From Thermoleophilia bacterium (GTDB lineage Bacteria > Actinomycetota > Thermoleophilia > Gaiellales > Gaiellaceae), in the NCBI GenBank assembly GCA_025927435.1, contig JAICLM010000040.1, forward strand, positions 1-11,997: a DNA stretch of 11,997 nucleotides, in the 5' to 3' direction. The position numbers and the translations under genes are program-made. Position 1 is the first letter of the stretch, and every line of letters starts with the position of its first letter. The notes beneath the pieces were generated by a model. That model saw nothing but the letters and a program-made list of their open reading frames with translations. It was not told the origin of the DNA and ran no database searches. Below are positions 1-5,860 of the stretch, piece after piece.

Positions 1-1
1 C

Positions 2-73
2 CAGAACGTCACGCTCTACGACGGCAAACGAGCCCTGGTCACCCTCCATCGCACGATCACGGTGTTCCCCTAG
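2..73 (+). CDS. C-terminal end of an unidentified protein (cut by window edge)
   Basis: An open frame enters from the left edge and ends at the TAG at 71-73. It gives 23 residues ending in LHRTITVFP. Too little is present to recognise the family. The next gene's ATG (74-76) follows the stop with no gap, so the two are probably co-transcribed and translationally coupled. The frame uses codons rich in third-position C/G, like its neighbours. The reading frame is inferred from this junction and from codon use, not from homology. Confidence 0.55.
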   Translation, partial: QNVTLYDGKRALVTLHRTITVFP

Positions 74-511
74 ATGGACATCGTGCTCCGTGCGGTCGTC
101 CTGTACGCGTTCGTCGTGTTCCTGATGCGCGTGATGGGCCGTCGGGAGCTCTCCTCGCTCAGCCCGGTCGACCTCGTCCTCCTCATCGTCCTCGGCGACG
201 CGATCCAGCAAGGGTTGACGCAGGACGACTATTCGGTCACGGGCGCCGTCATCGCTGTGTCGACGATCGCCGCGGTGCAGGTTGGAGTCTCCCAGCTCAG
301 CTACCGCTCACGCCGCGCGCGGCGGGTGCTCGAGGGTGAACCGGTCGTCATCATCCAGGACGGCAAGCTGATCGACCGCAACATCGAGCGGGAACGCCTG
401 ACCGAGGGGGAGGTGGCGGAGGAGATGCGCGCTCAGCAGATCGCGTTCGTCGAGGACGTCGAATGGGGCATCCTCGAGAGCAACGGCACCATGAGCTTCA
501 TCCCGAAGTAG
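74..511 (+). CDS. DUF421 / YetF-like membrane protein
   Basis: This is a 145-residue inner-membrane protein of the DUF421 (YetF-like) family, whose biochemical role is not established. Three hydrophobic segments are visible at about residues 1-20, 31-48 and 54-73. The family-type MGRREL stretch (21-26) and SPVDLVLLIVLGDAIQ (30-45) come before a basic hinge (RSRRARR). A soluble C-terminal domain then contains EGEPVVIIQDGK (87-98) and the closing SNGTMSFIPK. That order (three helices, then a small alpha/beta domain) is what the family shows, so the protein looks complete although short. The ATG directly follows the upstream stop with no Shine-Dalgarno, which suggests coupling to the upstream gene. 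The stop lies 3 bp from the converging PafBC stop, leaving no room for a separate terminator. Confidence 0.85.
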   Translation: MDIVLRAVVLYAFVVFLMRVMGRRELSSLSPVDLVLLIVLGDAIQQGLTQDDYSVTGAVIAVSTIAAVQVGVSQLSYRSRRARRVLEGEPVVIIQDGKLIDRNIERERLTEGEVAEEMRAQQIAFVEDVEWGILESNGTMSFIPK

Positions 512-514
512 CGA

Positions 515-2533
515 CTAGGCGCGGGCCCGCATGCGCTCGACGCCGAGCTCCTTCGCCAGCGCCTTGGCGCGGGCGGCGATCGAGTGCCGTAGCTCGTCCG
601 GCTCGAGGAGGACGGCGTCGCCGCGGGCGGCGAGAATCTCGCTCTCGAGCCACTCGTCGTCGCCGTACGGTCGCTCCGCGAGCGCGGTTCCGTCTCTGAG
701 TAGATGCGCTCCGCGCTCGGTCGCGAATCGCGCGACGTCCTTCGAGTGGAGGATCCGCGCAGTCCGGGCATTTCGCAGCTTCGTCGGCTCGAAGCCCGGC
801 CGGGGATCGAACCGCTCCTTGGTCAGCGTCGCGGTCCGCATCCGGTCGAGGCGGAACGACCGCTCTCCGTCGCTCGTCCGGTCCCACGTGTGGACGTACC
901 AGTTCGGCAGCTCCCGCCCGAACGAGTAAGGCTCGACGAGCCGTGTCGAGGGCTCCGAGTCGCTCTCCTTCTGGTACTCGATCTCCACGAGCCGCCGCTC
1001 GCGCATGCCGCGGGCGAGCCTCGAGACGAGGTCGACTTCCTCGGTGCCGACGTTCGGCTCCGGCGTGCGGGCGAGCTCGAACTGCCCGAACGTCTCCTCG
1101 AGCTTCTTGCGGACGCGCGACAGCGGCGTGTGCGCGTCGGCCGCGATCATCGGCCCGACGTACTCGAGGGCGAGGCGGATTGCGCGCGCCTCGAGCGGCG
1201 TGAGTCGCGGCGCGGCGCGGAACGTGTCGCCCCAGAGCTCCTTGTCGACGTGCACCGAGCCGTCGCGCAGCTCGGCGTAGACCGTGTAGCAGCCGCCGCC
1301 GAAGTTGACGAGGTTGAGCAGGGAAAGGTGCTCCTCGAGCTCGTCGTGCGGGATGGAAGGAAAGCGGTCGAGCAGCTCGGAAGCCGGGATCTCGGCGTCG
1401 CGCTGCTCTCCGCACGCCGCGAGGAGGTAGGCGAGCAGCGCCTGCAGCACGGCGAACCGCTCGGGCGCCACCGGCCCGGCGGGGCGCTCGACGGTGCCGT
1501 TGCCGTTCGACGCGGGCTTCTCGCGGGCCGGCTGCGGAGCCTCGCCCTCATGGCGCTCGCGCACGCGCTTCAGCGCGGCTGCGACGTCGCGCTTGAGCTC
1601 CGCCGGCTCGAGCGGCACCGCGCGGCCGTTCTGGCGCAGAACCCACGACGCGAGCTGGGGGATGGAGGAGTACTCGGTGACGAACACGCCGTCCTCGAGC
1701 CTGCCCGTCGCGCCGTACGCGCGGCGCACCCACCACGCTGTGTCGCCGCGGACCTCGATTCGCGCCGTGCCGATCGCGTCGCCGATCTGCCACGGCGGCC
1801 GGCCGCGGTAGACCTCGACGTCGAAATCCGTCGGCGCGCGGAAGTCGCGCTCGCGCCTCGTCGCGAACTTGATGTCCCCGCGGATGCGCGAGACGCGGAA
1901 CGTGCGGATCTCCTCACGGTCGAGGTCGTGGCCGACGACGTACCAGAGCCCGTTGTCGTTGAGCAGCGCGTAGGGGTTGAACGTCCGCTCGCTCTCCTCG
2001 TCACGGGAGATCGACCAGTAGTCGAAGCGCACCGTCCGCTGCTTCGAGATCGCGTTCTCGAGCTTCGCCAGTCTGCCCGGCGTCTCCGGCGAGTAGTCGG
2101 GATCGAGCACCTCCACGCGACTCGCGGTCTCGGTCGGAGCCTCGCTGAAGCCGGGGCGCCCGAGCGCAAGGTTCTGGAGCGCGAGCCGCAGCGGCTCCGC
2201 GTACGCGAACTTCCCCTCGAGGAGGTAGAACGCGGTCTGAAGCGCAGCGAGCTCCTCGTCCTCGAGCTCGAGCTGGGGGAGGAAGTACTGCTCCGAGCGC
2301 AGCGTGTACAGCTCCTCGCCGGTGAACTCGTCGCGCTGCGACTGCAGCGGGACGCCCAGCGAGAGGAGCTCCGCTCGGTCGGAGTAGAAGCGCCGCGCGA
2401 AGGCCTCGTCCGACATCTCGGAGTAGCCCTCGACGTTCGACTTCACGTCGCGCGCCGTGATCGCCCGCCGCTCCGCCATGAGGAAGGCGACGAGCGAGAG
2501 CTGGCGGATCAGCTTGTCGGTGTCGTGAGACAA
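515..2533 (-). CDS. pafBC: Fused PafB-PafC-type WYL-domain transcription regulator
   Basis: A 672-residue protein made of two related halves. Each half has an N-terminal winged-helix-like region (about 5-90 and 358-440) and a WYL domain. The first WYL domain is about 155-225, with the key pair W197-Y198 (GLWYVVGHD) and FRVSRI. The second is about 508-570, with W545-Y546 (NWYVHTW) and FRLDRM. A charged, low-complexity linker (about 327-356) joins the halves, and each ends in a WCX-like C-terminal region. In actinobacteria PafB and PafC act together as a transcription activator of the LexA/RecA-independent DNA-damage response, and natural fusions are known (Arthrobacter). The start is TTG at 2533. 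The first ATG (Met19) would cut into the first DNA-binding helix, so TTG fits the family better. No pup, proteasome or pafA gene lies in the window. The neighbour upstream is the Cys3His protein. Confidence 0.88.
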   Translation of the reverse strand: MSHDTDKLIRQLSLVAFLMAERRAITARDVKSNVEGYSEMSDEAFARRFYSDRAELLSLGVPLQSQRDEFTGEELYTLRSEQYFLPQLELEDEELAALQTAFYLLEGKFAYAEPLRLALQNLALGRPGFSEAPTETASRVEVLDPDYSPETPGRLAKLENAISKQRTVRFDYWSISRDEESERTFNPYALLNDNGLWYVVGHDLDREEIRTFRVSRIRGDIKFATRRERDFRAPTDFDVEVYRGRPPWQIGDAIGTARIEVRGDTAWWVRRAYGATGRLEDGVFVTEYSSIPQLASWVLRQNGRAVPLEPAELKRDVAAALKRVRERHEGEAPQPAREKPASNGNGTVERPAGPVAPERFAVLQALLAYLLAACGEQRDAEIPASELLDRFPSIPHDELEEHLSLLNLVNFGGGCYTVYAELRDGSVHVDKELWGDTFRAAPRLTPLEARAIRLALEYVGPMIAADAHTPLSRVRKKLEETFGQFELARTPEPNVGTEEVDLVSRLARGMRERRLVEIEYQKESDSEPSTRLVEPYSFGRELPNWYVHTWDRTSDGERSFRLDRMRTATLTKERFDPRPGFEPTKLRNARTARILHSKDVARFATERGAHLLRDGTALAERPYGDDEWLESEILAARGDAVLLEPDELRHSIAARAKALAKELGVERMRARA

Positions 2534-2543
2534 CCCGCGCAGG

Positions 2544-2549
2544 ACACTA
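2544..2549 (-). promoter_or_regulatory. Possible -10 element for pafBC
   Basis: TAGTGT on the minus strand fits the actinobacterial -10 pattern TANNNT and lies 10 nt before the TTG start, with no Shine-Dalgarno between. No convincing -35 is seen. The gene could instead be read through from the 149-aa gene upstream, 69 bp away. Confidence 0.3.
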
Positions 2550-2561
2550 TCGCCGCGAGCC

Positions 2562-2591
2562 TGTGGAGCGCGACTGTGGAAAGCCTGTGGA
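2562..2591 (-). repeat. Three TCCACA (DnaA-box-like) copies upstream of pafBC
   Basis: TGTGGA occurs at 2562-2567, 2575-2580 and 2586-2591, so the minus strand carries three TCCACA copies 11 and 13 bp apart. The best, CTTTCCACA, is one base off TTTTCCACA. They fill the short gap between the stop of the 149-aa gene (2603) and the pafBC start (2533), just upstream of the candidate -10. They could be weak DnaA sites or an operator, or chance; three copies in 30 bp of non-coding DNA makes chance less appealing. Confidence 0.4.
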
Positions 2592-2602
2592 AGGCGAGTC
2601 GG

Positions 2603-3052
2603 CTACGCCGCGGCTTTGGTCTCGAGATGCTGGTGCGACGGGCAGTAGTCGCGCTCGGGCAGCGGCGTGCGCTGGCACGGCTTGCCCTTGCGCGTCGTCG
2701 CCCGGCAGCGCGCGATCCCGCCGTCGAGCAGACCCGACTCGATCTGCTCCTCGATGAAGTCGACCGCGGCCTTCACGCCCTGCTGCACCGCCCACGCGAC
2801 CTGCGCCTGCGCGGTGATGGGGAAGTGGCGGCGGATGTCCTGGAACAGCGCCCGGTCGGGCTTGGCGAAATAGAGGGGATCGCTGGCCAGCCGCTCCATC
2901 GTCTGCTCACACGCCTCGAGCACGGCGCGGCGCGATTCCAGCTGGGTCTCGCGGTCGGAGTACGGATCGATCTGGTCTTTCACCGACCTGTAAATGGCCC
3001 GTGAGTATTGATACATGCACTGCTGCAACTGGGCGGTTCTCTCTTCGATCAC
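2603..3052 (-). CDS. Conserved hypothetical protein with C-terminal Cys3His (DUF5763-like) motif
   Basis: A 149-residue soluble protein with two parts. Residues 1-112 are mostly helical and charged, with no family I can name. Residues 114-142 carry a compact metal-binding-type motif: C116, C126, C137 and H140 (C-x9-C-x10-C-x2-H), with RCRATTRKGKPCQR and DYCPSHQH. This resembles the short motif annotated as DUF5763 (CxA-T-K-G-xxC...YCxxH), found at the ends of many bacterial and phage proteins. Zinc binding is inferred from residue spacing. The start is GTG at 3052, with a purine-rich GGAGACGGAGAG ribosome site just upstream. The gene lies 69 bp upstream of pafBC on the same strand, so the two may be co-transcribed, which would hint at a role near DNA stress. 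The function is unknown. Confidence 0.78.
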   Translation of the reverse strand: MIEERTAQLQQCMYQYSRAIYRSVKDQIDPYSDRETQLESRRAVLEACEQTMERLASDPLYFAKPDRALFQDIRRHFPITAQAQVAWAVQQGVKAAVDFIEEQIESGLLDGGIARCRATTRKGKPCQRTPLPERDYCPSHQHLETKAAA

Positions 3053-3135
3053 GTGGCTCTCCGTCTCCTCCCGCAGACCCGTAAGGCCTTATTTGAAGCC
3101 GATTCCCGCGAGGCTCCCCTTATGCCCGGGTTCCG

Positions 3136-3163
3136 ATCCTACATGGTAACGACACTGTTACAA
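3136..3163 (-). promoter_or_regulatory. Candidate promoter of the Cys3His protein gene
   Basis: On the minus strand TTGTAA (3163-3158) and TAGGAT (3141-3136) are separated by 16 bp. Each matches four of six sigma-70-type consensus positions, and the -10 also fits TANNNT. Transcription would start near 3129, giving a leader of about 75 nt that contains the ribosome site before the GTG at 3052. The -35 is embedded in the inverted repeat at 3146-3161. Confidence 0.45.
3146..3161. promoter_or_regulatory. Inverted repeat GTAAC-N6-GTTAC, possible operator
   Basis: Perfect 5-bp arms (3146-3150 and 3157-3161) flank a 6-bp spacer in the non-coding gap upstream of the 149-aa gene. The repeat covers the candidate -35 and spacer, a normal place for a repressor to bind. 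The regulator is not identifiable from sequence. Confidence 0.35.
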
Positions 3164-3204
3164 AGTCCGGGGAATCGTTGTCTCGCAGGCAAACGCCGAC
3201 AGCC

Positions 3205-3378
3205 TCACACGCGACGCCGGTCCGCGGCCGAGTTGCCCGCGGCGGCGCGGCGTCCGAACCCTGCCACCCAGAGGACCGCGAGCACGAGGCCGACGATCCC
3301 CGCCGCGATCCCGACCCAGGGGATGAGGAACAGCAGGATGATTCCCACCACGATGAATGCAATGGCTACGCCGATCAC
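3205..3378 (-). CDS. Small two-helix membrane protein
   Basis: A 57-residue frame from GTG (3378-3376) to TGA (3207-3205). It begins MIGVAIAFIVVGIILLFLIP, a clear membrane helix. A WVGIAAG turn, a second helix (about residues 23-40) and a basic tail (GFGRRAAAG...DRRRV) follow. Third codon positions are strongly G/C, as in real genes here. Small DUF-type integral membrane proteins of this shape are common in actinobacteria; the function is unknown. The frame stays open upstream to the aldehyde dehydrogenase TGA (3423-3421). The 14 codons between encode a plausible basic head (VRFPFRRRGDAHP) but contain no ATG, GTG or TTG, so the true start may be non-standard or may lie at this GTG. The gene is on the same strand as the dehydrogenase, 42 bp downstream, and probably in its transcript. 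Confidence 0.65.
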   Translation of the reverse strand: MIGVAIAFIVVGIILLFLIPWVGIAAGIVGLVLAVLWVAGFGRRAAAGNSAADRRRV

Positions 3379-3420
3379 AGGGTGCGCGTCCCCGCGACGG
3401 CGGAATGGGAAACGTACGGA

Positions 3421-4803
3421 TCAGGCCTGAAGGACCACGAGCCGCTCCTCGGTCATCTCGCGGATCGTGTAGGCGGGACCTTCCTTCGTGTTGCCAGATC
3501 CCTTGACGCCGCCGTACGGCATCTGGTCGGCGCGGAAGGTGGGGGCCTCGTTGACGGTGACGCCGCCGAACTCCAGCGCCCCGGCCGCGGCGAGCGCCGT
3601 CGCGATCGACCCGGTGAAGACTCCCGCTTGCAGCCCGTAGTCGGTTTCGTTGGCGCGCGCGTAGGCGTCCTCGAGCGAGTCGACCGCGTTGACGACGCAG
3701 ACGGGGCCGAAGACCTCGTCGCACACGACGCGGGCCGTCTCGGGCGCCTCGGCGAGCACGATCGGGCCGAGCGGCTCGGCGTCGGTGGCGCCGGCGAGGA
3801 GCTTCGCGCCCGCCGACTGGGCCTCCTCGACCCATTCGGCGATCCGCGTCCGCGCGTCGCTGTCGATCACCGGCCCGACATCGGTCGCCTCGTCCCCGGG
3901 GTCGCCGACCACCAGTGCCTCGACCTTCGGGAGGAAGCGCTCGAGGAAGCCCTCGAGGGCGGGCCGCTCGACGTAGATCCGCTGCACCGAGATGCAGCTC
4001 TGGCCGGCGAAGGAGAAGGCGTTCGCCGCGAGCTTCGTGGCTGTCAGCTCCAGGTCGGCGTCGGCGGCGACGACTACGGGCGTCGAGTTGCCGAGCTCGA
4101 GCCGGACGCGCTTCTTCGCTGCGCGCTCCGCGATGCCCCAGCCGACGCCGCTCGAGCCGGTGAAGGTGATCATCCGGACGCGCTCGTCCTCCACGAGGAC
4201 GTCGCCGATCTCCCCGGAGGGGCCGACGAGGACGGTGAGCCAGCCGGCGGGGAGGCCCGCCTCCTGTTGGAGCTCCGCGAGCAGCAGCGCCGAGAGCGGC
4301 GTCTGGCTCGCAGGCTTGAGCACGACCGGGCAGCCTGCGGCGAGCGCGGGGGCGAGCTTGTGCGCGACGAGGTTGCACGGGAAGTTGAAGGGCGAGATCG
4401 CGCCGATGACGCCGACCGGCCGGCGCAACGTGAACGCGATCTTCCCTTCGCCGGCCTCGGACGCCGCCATCGGGATCACGTCTCCGGCGAGCTTCCGCGC
4501 TTCGACGGCGGCAAACGTGTAGGTCGAGACGGCGCGAGAGGCCTCGACGCGCGCTGTCTTGATCGGCTTGCCGGCCTCGGCGCAGATCGTCTGCGCCATG
4601 TCTTCGTGCCGCTCGCGCAGCAATCCGGCGACCCGGTCGAGGATCGCGGCCCGCTCGTGTGCCGGCAGCGGCGATTCGAGGGCGCGCGCGGCGGCGTCGA
4701 CGGCGCGGCGGGCATCCTGGGCGCTCGACTTCGGCGCGCGGCCGACGACCTCGCCGGAGTACGGCGAGCGGACCTCGATCCACTCTTCGGTTGCTGTCGC
4801 CAT
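3421..4803 (-). CDS. NAD(P)-dependent aldehyde dehydrogenase family protein
   Basis: A 460-residue cytosolic enzyme of the ALDH superfamily, which oxidises an aldehyde to the acid (or CoA ester) with NAD(P). All the hallmarks are visible: Asn140 in ISPFNFPCN, Lys163 in VLKPAS, the cofactor loop FTGSSGVG (214-221), general base Glu236 in LELGNSTP, nucleophile Cys270 in FAGQSCISVQRIYV, and EVFGPV (363-368). Length is normal for the shorter ALDH branch. LELGN replaces the commoner LELGG. The FAGQSCISVQRIYV block is shared with phosphonoacetaldehyde-, lactaldehyde- and non-phosphorylating glyceraldehyde-phosphate-type enzymes, so the substrate cannot be assigned. The ATG start has a perfect AAGGAG (4816-4811) seven bases upstream. 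It is divergent from the metallo-hydrolase with only 11 bp between starts, suggesting linked expression and perhaps a shared catabolic route. Confidence 0.93.
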   Translation of the reverse strand: MATATEEWIEVRSPYSGEVVGRAPKSSAQDARRAVDAAARALESPLPAHERAAILDRVAGLLRERHEDMAQTICAEAGKPIKTARVEASRAVSTYTFAAVEARKLAGDVIPMAASEAGEGKIAFTLRRPVGVIGAISPFNFPCNLVAHKLAPALAAGCPVVLKPASQTPLSALLLAELQQEAGLPAGWLTVLVGPSGEIGDVLVEDERVRMITFTGSSGVGWGIAERAAKKRVRLELGNSTPVVVAADADLELTATKLAANAFSFAGQSCISVQRIYVERPALEGFLERFLPKVEALVVGDPGDEATDVGPVIDSDARTRIAEWVEEAQSAGAKLLAGATDAEPLGPIVLAEAPETARVVCDEVFGPVCVVNAVDSLEDAYARANETDYGLQAGVFTGSIATALAAAGALEFGGVTVNEAPTFRADQMPYGGVKGSGNTKEGPAYTIREMTEERLVVLQA

Positions 4804-4833
4804 ATGCTCGCTCCTTGCTCAAGCGTGACGATA
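4803..4833. promoter_or_regulatory. Overlapping divergent promoters, aldehyde dehydrogenase / metallo-hydrolase
   Basis: On the plus strand TATGCT (4803-4808) fits TANNNT and ends 6 nt before the TTG start at 4815, the spacing of a leaderless mRNA; no Shine-Dalgarno precedes that TTG. On the minus strand TATCGT (4833-4828) fits the same pattern and would give the dehydrogenase an approximately 18-nt leader containing AAGGAG. Each -10 thus sits in or beside the other gene's first codons. No clear -35 is seen for either. Confidence 0.45.
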
Positions 4834-5429
4834 TCGGCATCCACCTGGGGAGCGAGGTGGTGTTCGACGGGCAGACCTGGCCGGGCTTCGTGCACACGAT
4901 CGAGCATCGGGACGGCCTCGTCCTCGTGGACACCGGGATGATCGATTCGACTCGGGAGCTGGACGCCGAATGGTCTCCGACGCCACACCCGCTGGATCCC
5001 GAGCTCGTGCGCCGAGTCGCGGTGGTGATCAACACACACCTCCACTTCGACCACTGCGGTGGCAACCGGCTCTTCCCCGGCCTGCCGATCCACGTCCAGG
5101 CGCGCGAGCTCGCCGACGCGCGCTCACAGGACGGCTACACGATCCGCGAGTGGGTCGACTTCCCCGGCGCGACCTACGCCGAGCACGACGGAGAGGTCGA
5201 GATCCTTTCGGGTGTGAGGCTCGTCCCGGCTCCCGGCCACAGCGACGGGCACCAGATCGTCGTGGTCGAGACGGACGAGGGGCCCGTCGTTCTCGGCGGC
5301 GACGTGGGCTACTCGTTCAGGGAGATCGGCGAAGCGGACACGCCCGGGAAGCGGCTCGTGCTCGAGCTCGCCGCTCCGACGTACCTCGCGCACTCCCGCG
5401 AGCCGCACGTGCCGCGGCGGAGCGGATAG
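4815..5429 (+). CDS. Metallo-beta-lactamase-fold hydrolase (AHL-lactonase-like)
   Basis: A 204-residue metallo-hydrolase when started at TTG 4815. The metal-binding set is complete: H75-L-H77-F-D79-H80 (THLHFDHCGGN), H142 in PAPGHSDGH, D163 in LGGDVGYS and H193 in YLAHSREP. Upstream, LVDTGM (37-42) is the usual early strand and turn of the fold. Many relatives are annotated as N-acyl homoserine lactonase family, but nothing here proves a lactone substrate; a glyoxalase-II-like or other ester/lactone hydrolase is equally possible. The frame is open further upstream (to about 4659), but that part lies inside the dehydrogenase gene on the other strand, is arginine-rich and not protein-like, so it is excluded. 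No ribosome site precedes the TTG; a TANNNT hexamer at 4803 suggests a leaderless start. The stop abuts the cNMP gene stop with no gap. Confidence 0.83.
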   Translation: MLKRDDIGIHLGSEVVFDGQTWPGFVHTIEHRDGLVLVDTGMIDSTRELDAEWSPTPHPLDPELVRRVAVVINTHLHFDHCGGNRLFPGLPIHVQARELADARSQDGYTIREWVDFPGATYAEHDGEVEILSGVRLVPAPGHSDGHQIVVVETDEGPVVLGGDVGYSFREIGEADTPGKRLVLELAAPTYLAHSREPHVPRRSG

Positions 5430-5837
5430 TTACTCGTCCGGGACCCGCGCGGCGAGCGCGGACAGCACCTTGTCCTTGATCGTGGGAACGTCGTGCATCA
5501 GGGTCCGGAACCCCGTGGCGGTGAGGACGAGGATCCGCGACGGGCCGCGCGTCTTGACCGTCGCCGTCCGTGGCTGCCCGGTGACGAGGGCGATCTCGCC
5601 GACGAAGTCTCCGGGACCCAGCTCGTTGACGACCTTGCCTTTGCGGACGACGTCGGCCGTGCCCTCGACGAGGACGATGAACTCGAAGCCGCCGGATCCC
5701 TCGCTCGTGAGGTTGCGGGCGCCCGGCAGATCGAGCTCGTCCGCGAGCATCGCGATCTGCCCGAGCTCGCGCTGCGAGCAGCGCTCGAACAGCGGGACGC
5801 GCTTCAGGAGCTCGATTTTCGCGTTCTTGCGCAGCAT
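5430..5837 (-). CDS. Single-domain cyclic nucleotide-binding (CAP-ED) protein
   Basis: A 135-residue protein that is almost entirely one cyclic-nucleotide-binding beta-roll. It opens with LKRVPLFERCSQRELGQIA (helical lead-in). It then has FIVLVEGTADV (53-63), GDFVGEIALVTGQPRTATV (76-94) carrying the phosphate-binding-cassette residues G80, E81, R90 and T91, and ends in a C-terminal helix. In CRP the matching Glu and Arg-Ser contact cAMP, so cNMP binding is plausible here. No helix-turn-helix, kinase or channel domain follows, so it is a stand-alone sensor module acting on an unknown partner. The start is ATG 5837 with no good Shine-Dalgarno. The gene is divergent from the thiolase with 22 bp between start codons, and its stop directly abuts that of the metallo-hydrolase. 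Confidence 0.87.
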   Translation of the reverse strand: MLRKNAKIELLKRVPLFERCSQRELGQIAMLADELDLPGARNLTSEGSGGFEFIVLVEGTADVVRKGKVVNELGPGDFVGEIALVTGQPRTATVKTRGPSRILVLTATGFRTLMHDVPTIKDKVLSALAARVPDE

Positions 5838-5846
5838 CTACCGAGG

Positions 5847-5860
5847 TACAGTCTCTTGTA
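5847..5860 (+). promoter_or_regulatory. Leaderless -10 of thiolase gene, within a TACA-N6-TGTA inverted repeat
   Basis: TACAGT (5847-5852) matches TANNNT and ends exactly 7 nt before the ATG at 5860, with no Shine-Dalgarno, as expected for a leaderless transcript. The same bases form TACA-GTCTCT-TGTA, a 4-bp inverted repeat whose right arm ends on the A of the ATG. It lies in the 22-bp gap shared with the divergent cNMP-binding gene. Confidence 0.45.

Noticed and set aside
2514..2522. TTGTCGGTG, an exact match to the upstream half of the RecA-NDp promoter recognised by PafBC (TTGTCRGTG-N8-TANNNT)
   Set aside because: After 8 bp the sequence is CAACCC, not TANNNT. It lies inside the pafBC coding start and points away from that gene, so it is not a supported promoter.
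2562..2591. Replication origin
   Set aside because: TCCACA clusters here and at 7767 are small, there is no AT-rich unwinding region, and no dnaA, dnaN, rpmH or parAB genes are present.
704..3004. Very long open frame on the plus strand opposite pafBC
   Set aside because: Arginine/leucine/valine-rich with no domain pattern; it is the antisense shadow of a G+C-rich gene. Similar long frames opposite the aldehyde dehydrogenase, the thiolase and the kinase were dropped for the same reason.
3082..3091. Perfect 10-bp palindrome TAAGGCCTTA in the leader of the Cys3His gene
   Set aside because: Short and without a spacer or U-run; no terminator, riboswitch or second copy supports a role.
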